Shown here: one piece after another, positions 1 through 5,553 of the stretch
Numbering within the stretch: position 1 is the first letter of the stretch
How the letters are laid out: each line of letters opens with the position of its first letter
Source: Chitinophagaceae bacterium
GTDB taxonomy: Bacteria; Bacteroidota; Bacteroidia; Chitinophagales; Chitinophagaceae
DNA: 5,746 nucleotides
Direction: 5' to 3'
Assembly: GCA_030151745.1 (NCBI GenBank)
Contig: JASLDA010000114.1
Location: forward strand, 1-5,746
Program-made: the position numbers and the translations under genes
Notes under the pieces: generated by a model
What the model saw: only the letters and a program-made list of their open reading frames with translations
Databases searched by the model: none
What the model was told of the DNA's origin: nothing

Positions 1-425
1 ACTTCGAGTTCCGCAACATCGCGATCGGCAGCTACCGGATCTATGGCGACGCCTGGGGCAAGAACAACCCCGCGCTGAGCCTTACGCTGACCAACAGCCA
101 GCAGAGCATCGGCAGCGTCGTATTCGAGGAGAACAGCACTGATTTCAAGGGGCATCTCGCCAATGTCGGCGTCGGTCTGCCCGGGGAGCTGGCTTCCCTG
201 AAAGTGTATCCTAATCCTGTTACTGCATATGTTCAGATCGACGGACTCGCTGCCGTGAAGGGCGATAAGACCATCACCCTGCGCAGCATGACCGGCGCCC
301 TTATCAGCAGCCAGACCGTGAATGCGGCATCGCTGCGCGTTGCCGCAGACCAGCTTCCGGCCGGCATGTATATCCTGCAGGTCGCTACCGAAGCAGGCAG
401 TGCATCGTTCCGATTCGTGAAGTAA
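1..425 (+). CDS. Secreted protein with type IX secretion C-terminal sorting domain, 3' end only
   Basis: This is the C-terminal part of a larger protein; the frame is open from the window edge (first whole codon at position 3) to a TAA ending at 425, about 140 residues. The last ~75 residues (from about 198) form a type A C-terminal sorting domain. It has the LKVYPNPV opening, alternating beta strands, the LPAGMYILQV core and a final FRFVK. In this family the domain directs export across the outer membrane by the type IX system and is normally cleaved, leaving the cargo on the surface or released. The ~65 residues before it (FEFRNIAIGSYRIYGDAWG and onward) look like a beta-sandwich module of the carboxypeptidase-regulatory-like kind. 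The cargo's activity lies upstream and cannot be told. The GTG at 204 is an internal Val codon, not a start. The gene is followed directly by a terminator, so it ends its transcription unit. Confidence 0.9.
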   Translation, partial: FEFRNIAIGSYRIYGDAWGKNNPALSLTLTNSQQSIGSVVFEENSTDFKGHLANVGVGLPGELASLKVYPNPVTAYVQIDGLAAVKGDKTITLRSMTGALISSQTVNAASLRVAADQLPAGMYILQVATEAGSASFRFVK

Positions 426-435
426 GAGGTTGTCA

Positions 436-451
436 GATCAGTAAGCTGATC
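436..451 (+). terminator. Short perfect stem-loop after the T9SS gene
   Basis: GATCAG (436-441) and CTGATC (446-451) pair perfectly around the loop TAAG, starting 10 nt after the stop codon. There is no T-run directly behind it. It probably acts with the stronger hairpin at 456-479, either as part of a two-hairpin 3' end or as an mRNA end stabiliser. Confidence 0.4.
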
Positions 452-455
452 TTGG

Positions 456-490
456 GGCCGTTCCATTCCTGGGACGGCCTTTCTGATTTG
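456..490 (+). terminator. Rho-independent terminator of the T9SS gene
   Basis: Arms GGCCGTTCC (456-464) and GGGACGGCC (471-479) form a 9-bp stem with one G-T wobble and a 6-nt loop. A T-rich tail (TTTCTGATTT) follows. It lies 31 nt after the stop codon and separates this gene from walJ. Confidence 0.8.
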
Positions 491-545
491 CAAACCTGAT
501 GATGGAGGCTCCTGGCCCGCCGGGCGGCGTTTCCGGCAGAATGTA

Positions 546-574
546 TTGCGCATGGAGTACGGACCATACCTTTG
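546..574 (+). promoter_or_regulatory. Bacteroidota-type promoter of the MBL nuclease gene
   Basis: TACCTTTG (567-574) matches the Bacteroidota -7 consensus TAnnTTTG exactly. TTG (546-548) sits 18 nt upstream, inside the usual 17-23 nt spacing of the TTG/TAnnTTTG promoter. Transcription would then start near 580, about 25 nt before the ATG at 606. This makes the in-frame ATG at 546 an unlikely start, because it overlaps the promoter itself. Confidence 0.6.
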
Positions 575-605
575 CTCCAGGTCCGCGCAAGGGACACTGA
601 GGAGT

Positions 606-1442
606 ATGGCATTATGGATCGCTTCGCTGAATTCCGGATCGAACGGGAACTGCTACTATGTCGGCAACGAGGAGGAGGCGGTCTTCATTGATGCCGGGCT
701 TTCCTGCCGTGAGACGGAGAGCCGCATGCGCCGCGTGGGCCTGTCTATGGAGCGCGTGAAGGCTATCTTCATCTCCCACGAGCATTCGGATCATATCACC
801 GGCATGGCCGGGATTTCGAAGAAGTACAATATCCCGGTTTATATCACGGAGGTTACCCAGGCAAATTGCCGGGTGCCGCTCGTACCGGAGCGTACGCTGC
901 GCTATACCTGCGGTACGGCCGTACGTGTAGGCCGGCTGAGCGTCATGCCGTTCCGCAAATACCATGACGGCCACGATCCGCATTCGTTCACGGTATCGGG
1001 GAATGGCGTCCGCATCGGCGTCTATACCGATCTTGGCCGCTGCTGCGAGCCGCTGAAGAAGCATTTTGCCCAGTGTCACGCGGCCTTCCTGGAAGCCAAT
1101 TACGATGAGGCGATGCTGGAACAGGGACGCTATCCCTGGCACCTGAAGAACCGGATACGCGGTGGGAACGGGCATCTCTCGAACCGTGAAGCGCTCGAGC
1201 TGTTCACGGCGCATCGCTCGCCCTACCTGAGCCACCTGCTGCTGGCACACCTTTCCAAGGAAAACAATCATCCCGGCCTGGTGGAGCAGCTCTTCCGCCA
1301 GCATGCCGGAGCGACGGAAGTGTATGTGGCCTCACGCTACCAGCCCTCGCCGGTCTACCGCATCGAGCCCGGCTGCAGCTCCCCGGCCCCGGCATTTCAA
1401 TACCTCCCCAGCCCGGGACCGGAGCAGATGAGTCTTTTTTAA
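606..1442 (+). CDS. walJ: WalJ/YycJ-type metallo-beta-lactamase-fold nuclease
   Basis: Predicted 278-residue cytoplasmic enzyme of the MBL-fold family that includes Bacillus YycJ/WalJ, a 5'-3' exonuclease linked to DNA repair. It opens with the family's usual IASLNSGSNGNCYYVG. The metal-binding motif HEHSDH is at residues 58-63 (H58, H60, D62, H63). Further family signatures are HDGHDPHSF around 120-128, TDLG at 141-144 (often TDTG in relatives), GHLSN at 189-193 and LAHLSKENN at 213-221. The frame is open back to ATG 546, but that 20-residue extension lacks family similarity and overlaps a promoter, so ATG 606 is chosen. GAGGAG at 599-604 is only 1 nt from this ATG, too close for a standard Shine-Dalgarno site. 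The C-terminus ends QMSLF (274-278), resembling a sliding-clamp-binding peptide. No walK/walR two-component genes are adjacent, unlike in Firmicutes. Family assignment is firm; the exact substrate is inferred. Confidence 0.9.
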   Translation: MALWIASLNSGSNGNCYYVGNEEEAVFIDAGLSCRETESRMRRVGLSMERVKAIFISHEHSDHITGMAGISKKYNIPVYITEVTQANCRVPLVPERTLRYTCGTAVRVGRLSVMPFRKYHDGHDPHSFTVSGNGVRIGVYTDLGRCCEPLKKHFAQCHAAFLEANYDEAMLEQGRYPWHLKNRIRGGNGHLSNREALELFTAHRSPYLSHLLLAHLSKENNHPGLVEQLFRQHAGATEVYVASRYQPSPVYRIEPGCSSPAPAFQYLPSPGPEQMSLF

Positions 1443-1460
1443 TGCCTTTAGCTTAAACAG

Positions 1461-1488
1461 GATTTGTGGATTGGTGAATTTGTGAATG
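1461..1488 (+). repeat. Short octamer array behind walJ
   Basis: Three consecutive 8-nt units (GATTTGTG, GATTGGTG, AATTTGTG) plus a partial fourth (AATG) follow the consensus RATTKGTG. The array is flanked by a 13-nt near-direct repeat, ATGCCTTTAGCTT (1442-1454) and ATGCCCTTAGCCT (1486-1498), with 11 of 13 bases identical and 44 nt apart. Function is unknown. It is the first of several small repeats that fill the convergent spacer. Confidence 0.6.
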
Positions 1489-1504
1489 CCCTTAGCCTGT
1501 ATGG

Positions 1505-1552
1505 AATTTGGCGATTGGTCAATGAGGCAATTGGTCAATTGTGTTGGGAAAC
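1505..1552 (+). repeat. 48-nt octamer-phased intergenic element, copy A
   Basis: Six octamers in strict 8-nt phase start at 1505 (AATTTGGC, then GATTGGTC, AATGAGGC and so on) and end in TGGGAAAC. The general form is RATTRGYC. The 10-mer ATTGGTCAAT occurs exactly twice (1514-1523, 1530-1539). The whole block aligns without gaps to 5073-5120 behind lon, with 37 of 48 bases identical and an identical last octamer. Both copies lie just downstream of a stop codon, in the same orientation relative to the gene. Confidence 0.7.
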
Positions 1553-1572
1553 ATCCGGTGCTTGCGGATTTT
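1553..1572 (+). terminator. Weak candidate terminator of walJ
   Basis: ATCCG (1553-1557) pairs with CGGAT (1565-1569) around a 7-nt loop, followed by a short TTT. The stem is only 5 bp, so this is a weak candidate. It starts directly after octamer element copy A, which makes the arrangement similar to the element-plus-terminator order behind lon. Confidence 0.3.
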
Positions 1573-1599
1573 CCGTTCGATGCACAGCATTGCCGGCAT

Positions 1600-1615
1600 A
1601 GGAGCCCGCGCTCCT
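1600..1615. terminator. Stem-loop in the convergent spacer
   Basis: AGGAGC (1600-1605) and GCTCCT (1610-1615) form a perfect 6-bp stem with the loop CCGC. It lies between the convergent ends of walJ and the OMP gene and could serve either strand. No clear T-run follows on either side, so a terminator role is only possible. Confidence 0.3.
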
Positions 1616-1616
1616 T

Positions 1617-1642
1617 GTATAAGCTAAGTGCGGTTCCCGATC
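1617..1642. repeat. 26-nt direct repeat, copy 1
   Basis: Begins GTATAAGCTAAGTGCGG and recurs exactly 60 nt downstream at 1677-1702 with 3 differences in 26 bases. Read on the minus strand its start (CTTAGCTTATACAAGG) also resembles the plus-strand TTTAGCTTAAACAGGA just after walJ, so related words bracket the spacer in opposite orientations. Confidence 0.6.
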
Positions 1643-1649
1643 CACTGCA

Positions 1650-1672
1650 AATTGCCGACTGCCAATTGCCGA
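1650..1672. repeat. AATTGCCGA pair
   Basis: The 9-mer AATTGCCGA occurs at 1650-1658 and 1664-1672, 14 nt apart, between the two copies of the 26-nt repeat. It has the same AATTG-rich flavour as the octamer elements upstream and may be a degenerate member of that family. Confidence 0.4.
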
Positions 1673-1676
1673 TTCC

Positions 1677-1702
1677 GTATAAGCTATGTGCGGCTCCAGA
1701 TC
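1677..1702. repeat. 26-nt direct repeat, copy 2
   Basis: Second copy of the 1617-1642 repeat (23 of 26 bases identical). Its last two bases fall in the stop codon of the minus-strand OMP gene, so the repeat starts right at that gene's 3' end. Confidence 0.6.
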
Positions 1703-2495
1703 AATCTTCTTCCTCCTCGGCCGGGGCTTCGGGCTTCGGCTTGCGGGAGTGCATCTTGTGACGGATGTCCATGCCGATGGTCAGGTAGATGATCTGGGCG
1801 CGCCAGTCCTTATAAGGCTTGGTTGTGTTGCCGCTCGGGCCAACCTCGTAATCCGTGTTGAAGAAGTTGCCCGGGTAATACTGCAGCTTGAGTGTCGTTC
1901 CGCCGAAGGCCGCGCCGGCAAACAGGTAGGGCTGGTACCATTCTACCCGGTCTGACCAGAACTCATTGAACTTTTGCTTGTTGCCGCGGTTGACGAAGCC
2001 CTTCTCCCGGTAGTTGATCGGGAAGTCGACCCCGCCGCCGATGAAACCGTAGTTCCGCTTTTGCAGATTGCCCAGCTTGAAGCCCAGGGGCACGCCGCCG
2101 GTGTATATGCGGCGCTTCACGGTAGAGTCGCCGATCTTTTCGATGAAACCGATATTCTTGATGCCGATGCCGGTGAAGATGCCGAAATGCTCGTCGAAGT
2201 CGTAATTGAAGTTGACGCCGATGCCGATGGCCGAGAAACGTACCGGCGTCGTGCCGCGGCGCACGCCCGGGCGCTCGAAGACGGCCGTGCTGAAGATGGC
2301 CCCGTCGAAGTTTCCGCCGAAATACCAGCGCCCGACGGGCGGCGGCGTCATCGATGCCATCATGCTGTCGTGCATCTTGTGCATATGCTCGCGATGAGAC
2401 ATATGCTTGTCAGATTCATCATCGGTCTGGGCAATGGCGCTTGTCGCGAGCGTGCCGGCAGTCAGGAAAAGTGTCAACGTCTTGAGCAGGTACAT
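1701..2495 (-). CDS. Outer-membrane beta-barrel protein with His/Met-rich N-terminus
   Basis: Predicted 264-residue exported protein. Residues 1-22 form a clear signal peptide (MYLLKTLTLFLTAGTLATSA, then IA) with likely cleavage after A22. The frame extends 29 codons further upstream, but starting at the Met directly before the signal peptide (2493-2495) is far more sensible. A mature segment at residues 31-49 is packed with His and Met (5 H and 6 M in 19 residues: HMSHREHMHKMHDSMMASM). From about 55 to 245 the chain alternates short aromatic and glycine-rich strands (RWYFGGNFDGAIF, IGIGVNFNYDF, GFIGGGVDFPI, LKLQYYPGNFF, IIYLTIGMDI), as in porin-like barrels of Bacteroidota. It ends with a charged tail (KPKPEAPAEEEED). 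The His/Met run suggests metal binding, as in the CopB/PcoB layout, but no family is recognised and transport is not shown. It is divergent from lon and convergent with walJ. No clear promoter was found upstream. Confidence 0.85.
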   Translation of the reverse strand: MYLLKTLTLFLTAGTLATSAIAQTDDESDKHMSHREHMHKMHDSMMASMTPPPVGRWYFGGNFDGAIFSTAVFERPGVRRGTTPVRFSAIGIGVNFNYDFDEHFGIFTGIGIKNIGFIEKIGDSTVKRRIYTGGVPLGFKLGNLQKRNYGFIGGGVDFPINYREKGFVNRGNKQKFNEFWSDRVEWYQPYLFAGAAFGGTTLKLQYYPGNFFNTDYEVGPSGNTTKPYKDWRAQIIYLTIGMDIRHKMHSRKPKPEAPAEEEED

Positions 2496-2562
2496 GACAG
2501 AGGGGTTTGCGTGATAAAAGATGAAGCCGCAACTGTGGCGTAATATTAGCCTCTCCCTGCCA

Positions 2563-2590
2563 TTTGGCATAATGATTGGCAATAAATTTG
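2563..2590 (+). promoter_or_regulatory. Bacteroidota-type promoter of lon
   Basis: TAAATTTG (2583-2590) is an exact match to the -7 consensus TAnnTTTG. TTTG (2563-2566) lies 16 nt upstream, one base short of the usual range. Transcription would begin near 2597, giving a 5' leader of about 50 nt before ATG 2649. No CIRCE-like heat-shock operator is visible. Confidence 0.6.
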
Positions 2591-2600
2591 TTCCCCCGAT

Positions 2601-2611
2601 CTGCCAGGCAG
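2601..2611. promoter_or_regulatory. Palindrome at the predicted lon transcription start
   Basis: CTGCCAGGCAG is a perfect 5+1+5 palindrome starting 10 nt after the -7 box. Its position, over or just past the predicted transcription start, would suit a repressor site. It is short, so chance is a real alternative. Confidence 0.25.
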
Positions 2612-2648
2612 GCCGAATACAATGCTTGCCAAATTGTCGTAGAATCTA

Positions 2649-5066
2649 ATGACATCAAATACAAAGAGGATTTTTGGCGCCCAAGATGCCCAGGAGATGG
2701 AGTTCATGCCCATTGTCCCGCTGGGAGAGGAAGAACTGAACGATGAGGAGAAAGATGCCCTGCCGGAAGATGTGCCGCTCATTGCGCTGCGCAATACGGT
2801 GCTTTTCCCGAACGTGGTGCTGCCCATCACTGTAGCCCGCGACAAGAGCGTGCGCGCCATTGCCGAAGCCCAGAAGGGCAGCAAGTGGATCGCCGTCGTC
2901 GCCCAGAAGGACGGCAGCAATGAGGACCCTTCCCCGGAAGACATGTATTCCGTGGGCACCCTGGCCAAGATCGTCAAGCAGATCCGCATGCCGGACGGCA
3001 ACACCACGGTGTTCATCATGGGCCGCATGCGCTTCCGCATCGAGTACTTCTCCCAGGTGGATCCCTACTACACCGCGCGCATCCGCTTCCTCGACGATAA
3101 TTTCCCGAAGAACGACCCCGAGTTCGACGCGCTCGTCTCCAGCATCAAGGACCACAGCGAGCAGATCGTGCAGCACTCGCCGAACATGCCCAACGAGGCG
3201 GGCATCGTGCTGCGCAATATCGAGCAGCATTCCTTCCTCATCCACTTCATCGCGTCCAACATCACGGCCAAGACGCCTGAGAAGCAAAGCCTGCTGGAGG
3301 AGAATAACGTGAAGGCCCGGGCCGAAAAGCTGCTCCAGATCCTGCAGAGCGAGCTGCAGCTGGTGGAGCTGAAAGCAGAGATCACCAATAAGGCCCGGGG
3401 CGAGATCGACAAGCAGCAGCGCGAGTATTTCCTGCAGCAGCAGCTCAAGAGCATCCGCGAAGAGCTGGGCGGCGAGCCCAATGAGCGCGAGATCCGCGAA
3501 ATGCAGAAGCGCGCCGAGAGCATCCAATGGCCGGAAGCCGCGAAGGAGCTGTTCCAGCGCAATATCGAGAAGCTCGAGCGCATGCATCCCAGCACCCCGG
3601 ACTACAGCGTGGTCTACAACCACCTGGACCTGATGCTGGACCTGCCCTGGAGCACATACACCACCGACAGCTACGACCTGAAGAAGGCCTCGAAGATCCT
3701 CGACCATGACCATTTCGGCATGGACCAGATCAAGGACCGCATCCTGGAATACCTGGCGGTGCTCAAGCTCAAGGGCGACCTGAAGTCGCCGATCCTTTGC
3801 TTCGTCGGCCCTCCCGGAATCGGTAAGACCAGCCTGGGACGGAGCATCGCCTCGGCGATCAACCGCAAGTACGTAAGGCTTTCCCTCGGCGGCCTGCATG
3901 ATGAAAGCGAGCTCCGCGGGCACCGCAAGACCTATATCGGGGCCATGCCCGGCCGTATTATTCAGCAGCTGCGCAAGGTGAAGAGCGCGAATCCTGTTTT
4001 CATCCTCGACGAGATCGACAAGATCGGCAAGGACTTCCGCGGGGATCCTTCCTCCGCGTTGCTCGAGATCCTCGATCCGGAGCAGAATACGACCTTTTAC
4101 GACAACTACCTCGAGCTGGAATTCGACCTTTCGAAGGTAATGTTCATCGCTACGGCCAACAGCCTCGGCGATATCCAGCCCGCGCTGCGCGATCGCCTCG
4201 AGATCATCCAGCTCAGCGGTTATTCCATCGAGGAAAAGACGGAGATCGCGAAGCGCCACCTGATCCCGAAGCAGCAGGAATTACACGGACTGAACGGCAT
4301 CAAGCTGAAGTTTGCCGACAAGGTGCTGCAGTTCATGATCCAGAACTACACCCGTGAAAGCGGCGTCCGCGAGCTGGACCGTCTGCTGGCGTCCATCATG
4401 CGGAACGTGGCGAAGCAAGTGGCGATGGAGGAGACCGTGCATCCGCAGATCACGACCGGAACGGTGGAGCGCGTGCTGGGAAAGCCCAAGTACAACAACG
4501 AGATCTACATCAAGGGCCATCCGCCGGGAGTGGCCGTGGGCCTGGCCTGGACCTCCGTAGGCGGCGATATCCTCTTTATCGAAGCCGGTCTGCACAAGGG
4601 AAAGGGCGGCCTTACGCTGACCGGCAACCTCGGCGACGTGATGAAGGAAAGCGCGAGCACGGCCCTGTCCTACCTCAAGGCGCATGCGTCCGAGTACGGC
4701 ATCGGCCATGAGCAGTTCGAGGAAAGCAATATCCATATCCACGTTCCCGAAGGTGCCGTGCCAAAGGACGGTCCCAGCGCGGGCATCACCATGCTTACCG
4801 CCCTGACCTCGGCCTTTACCGGCCGCCGCGTAAGGCCTTACCTGGCGATGACCGGGGAGATCACGCTGCGCGGGCAGGTGCTGCCCGTTGGCGGCATCAA
4901 GGAAAAGGTGCTGGCTGCCAAGCGTGCCGGGGTGAAGGAGATCATCCTCTGCCGCCTGAATGAAAAGGACGTGCAGGAGATCAATCCCGCGTATATCAAG
5001 GGACTGAAGTTCCACTATGTTTCGGAGATGGGCGAGGTTTTGGAGCTGGCCTTGAGTAAGCGGTGA
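2649..5066 (+). CDS. lon: ATP-dependent protease Lon (LonA)
   Basis: Complete 805-residue AAA+ serine protease that unfolds and degrades damaged or regulatory proteins in the cytoplasm, normally as a hexamer. The N-terminal substrate-recognition domain spans roughly 42-245 (PLIALRNTVLFPNVVLPI). It is followed by the helical linker with the family signature REYFLQQQLKSIREELG (258-274). The AAA+ module has Walker A GPPGIGKT (387-394), Walker B VFILDEID (450-457), sensor-1 N504, a likely arginine finger R516 and sensor-2 R574. The protease domain (about 618-805) carries the catalytic serine in PKDGPSAG (S710) and the catalytic lysine in GGIKEKVLAA (K753). Their spacing of 43 equals that of E. 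coli S679/K722. Length is normal for LonA and nothing is missing. There is no membrane segment, so it is not LonB. ATG 2649 has no Shine-Dalgarno site, which is common in this phylum. It stands alone, with its own promoter and terminator. Confidence 0.98.
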   Translation: MTSNTKRIFGAQDAQEMEFMPIVPLGEEELNDEEKDALPEDVPLIALRNTVLFPNVVLPITVARDKSVRAIAEAQKGSKWIAVVAQKDGSNEDPSPEDMYSVGTLAKIVKQIRMPDGNTTVFIMGRMRFRIEYFSQVDPYYTARIRFLDDNFPKNDPEFDALVSSIKDHSEQIVQHSPNMPNEAGIVLRNIEQHSFLIHFIASNITAKTPEKQSLLEENNVKARAEKLLQILQSELQLVELKAEITNKARGEIDKQQREYFLQQQLKSIREELGGEPNEREIREMQKRAESIQWPEAAKELFQRNIEKLERMHPSTPDYSVVYNHLDLMLDLPWSTYTTDSYDLKKASKILDHDHFGMDQIKDRILEYLAVLKLKGDLKSPILCFVGPPGIGKTSLGRSIASAINRKYVRLSLGGLHDESELRGHRKTYIGAMPGRIIQQLRKVKSANPVFILDEIDKIGKDFRGDPSSALLEILDPEQNTTFYDNYLELEFDLSKVMFIATANSLGDIQPALRDRLEIIQLSGYSIEEKTEIAKRHLIPKQQELHGLNGIKLKFADKVLQFMIQNYTRESGVRELDRLLASIMRNVAKQVAMEETVHPQITTGTVERVLGKPKYNNEIYIKGHPPGVAVGLAWTSVGGDILFIEAGLHKGKGGLTLTGNLGDVMKESASTALSYLKAHASEYGIGHEQFEESNIHIHVPEGAVPKDGPSAGITMLTALTSAFTGRRVRPYLAMTGEITLRGQVLPVGGIKEKVLAAKRAGVKEIILCRLNEKDVQEINPAYIKGLKFHYVSEMGEVLELALSKR

Positions 5067-5072
5067 GTGCTG

Positions 5073-5120
5073 AATTAGTCGATTAGCCAATAGGGCAATG
5101 AGCCGATTATGTTGGGAAAC
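5073..5120 (+). repeat. 48-nt octamer-phased intergenic element, copy B
   Basis: Six octamers in phase (AATTAGTC, GATTAGCC and so on, ending TGGGAAAC) begin 7 nt after the lon stop codon. The element aligns gap-free to copy A behind walJ (1505-1552), with 37 of 48 bases identical. It is followed within 16 nt by the lon terminator. Confidence 0.7.
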
Positions 5121-5135
5121 AACCCTCAGCATACT

Positions 5136-5170
5136 GAAGCCGTCTCTCCGGAGGCGGCTTCGTTGTTTAC
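5136..5170 (+). terminator. Rho-independent terminator of lon
   Basis: GAAGCCGTC (5136-5144) and GGCGGCTTC (5153-5161) form a 9-bp stem with one G-T wobble and an 8-nt loop. The tail GTTGTTTAC is only moderately T-rich. A tandem TACGACT pair (5168-5181) follows directly. Confidence 0.75.
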
Positions 5171-5214
5171 GACTTACGACTCATGAGCACATGGATCCCA
5201 GATTTTCAGGCGCC

Positions 5215-5288
5215 TGCCGCCCCGGTCGCCGCAGGCAGCTGCGCAGGTGTCGGGAATTATGCTTCAGCCTGCGGCGACCGGGGCGGCA
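5215..5288. repeat. Perfect 22-bp GC-rich inverted repeat (large hairpin)
   Basis: The arm at 5215-5236 (begins TGCCGCCCCGG) is the exact reverse complement of 5267-5288 (ends CCGGGGCGGCA), with a 30-nt spacer at 5237-5266. A perfect 22-bp stem is far beyond chance for a 74-nt stretch, even in GC-rich DNA. No T-run follows, and the lon terminator already lies upstream, so it is not a simple terminator. Possible readings are a REP-like dispersed palindrome, a structured RNA or a miniature mobile element. The three frames across it give Arg/Cys- or Ala/Gly-rich peptides typical of non-coding GC-rich DNA. Confidence 0.85.
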
Positions 5289-5304
5289 CCGGGCTCTGCG
5301 CTGC

Positions 5305-5389
5305 AATCTTTACCGCGCTGCATCACGCTTCAAAAGAATCCGGAAACAACCGCCGCCGAAGAAGCCTTGCGGCAGCGCGGCAAAGGATT
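5305..5389. repeat. Second, imperfect inverted repeat
   Basis: CTTTACCGCGCTGC (5308-5321) pairs with GCAGCGCGGCAAAG (5372-5385) at 13 of 14 positions, across a 50-nt spacer. Allowing a one-base bulge, pairing continues to AAT (5305-5307) and ATT (5387-5389). It sits 16 nt after the large hairpin, so 5215-5389 may be one structured element. Confidence 0.55.
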
Positions 5390-5441
5390 TCCGCTGCGAT
5401 CCCTGGCGCGGGAACGGGAGCCGATATGGAATTTGGAACAA

Positions 5442-5457
5442 ACCATACTCATATGGT
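5442..5457. repeat. Small AT-containing inverted repeat
   Basis: ACCATA (5442-5447) and TATGGT (5452-5457) pair perfectly around CTCA. It marks the change from the GC-rich hairpin region to more AT-rich DNA upstream of the edge gene and could be an operator half-site pair. Evidence is only the symmetry. Confidence 0.3.
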
Positions 5458-5553
5458 CCACAATCCATTTTCTTTAAAGCTCTGGAATCGGATCCTCATG
5501 TTGAAACAGGACATCCCGGCAGAAATTCCGCTTCTAATGTAGAAAACAGGTGT

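Noticed and set aside
546..605. N-terminal extension of the MBL nuclease from ATG 546
   Set aside because: It overlaps a good promoter and lacks family similarity; the conserved start is ATG 606.
612..1304. 230-codon minus-strand open frame
   Set aside because: Antisense shadow of the WalJ-type nuclease, whose catalytic motifs are intact on the plus strand.
1461..1702. CRISPR array
   Set aside because: The repeats are 8-26 nt, degenerate and without uniform unique spacers, and no cas genes are present.
1974..2543. 189-codon plus-strand open frame
   Set aside because: Shadow of the minus-strand OMP gene, which has a signal peptide and barrel pattern; this frame is Asp/Val/Ala-rich and featureless.
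2655..4259. 534-codon minus-strand open frame across lon
   Set aside because: Antisense shadow of lon caused by its GC-rich third positions; Leu/Ala/Asp-rich and without recognisable motifs.
4281..5132. 283-codon minus-strand open frame across the lon 3' half
   Set aside because: Antisense shadow of the Lon protease domain; no motif, and it runs through the lon terminator-side repeat.
5215..5288. Invertible promoter or phase-variation switch
   Set aside because: The spacer between the arms is only 30 nt, too short for a typical invertible segment, and no recombinase or promoter motif is seen in it.
5183..5542. 119-codon plus-strand open frame (starts MSTWIPDFQAP)
   Set aside because: It runs through both inverted repeats, is low-complexity (Ala/Gly then Arg runs) and lacks any domain; the protein-like signal at the end of the window is in a different frame.
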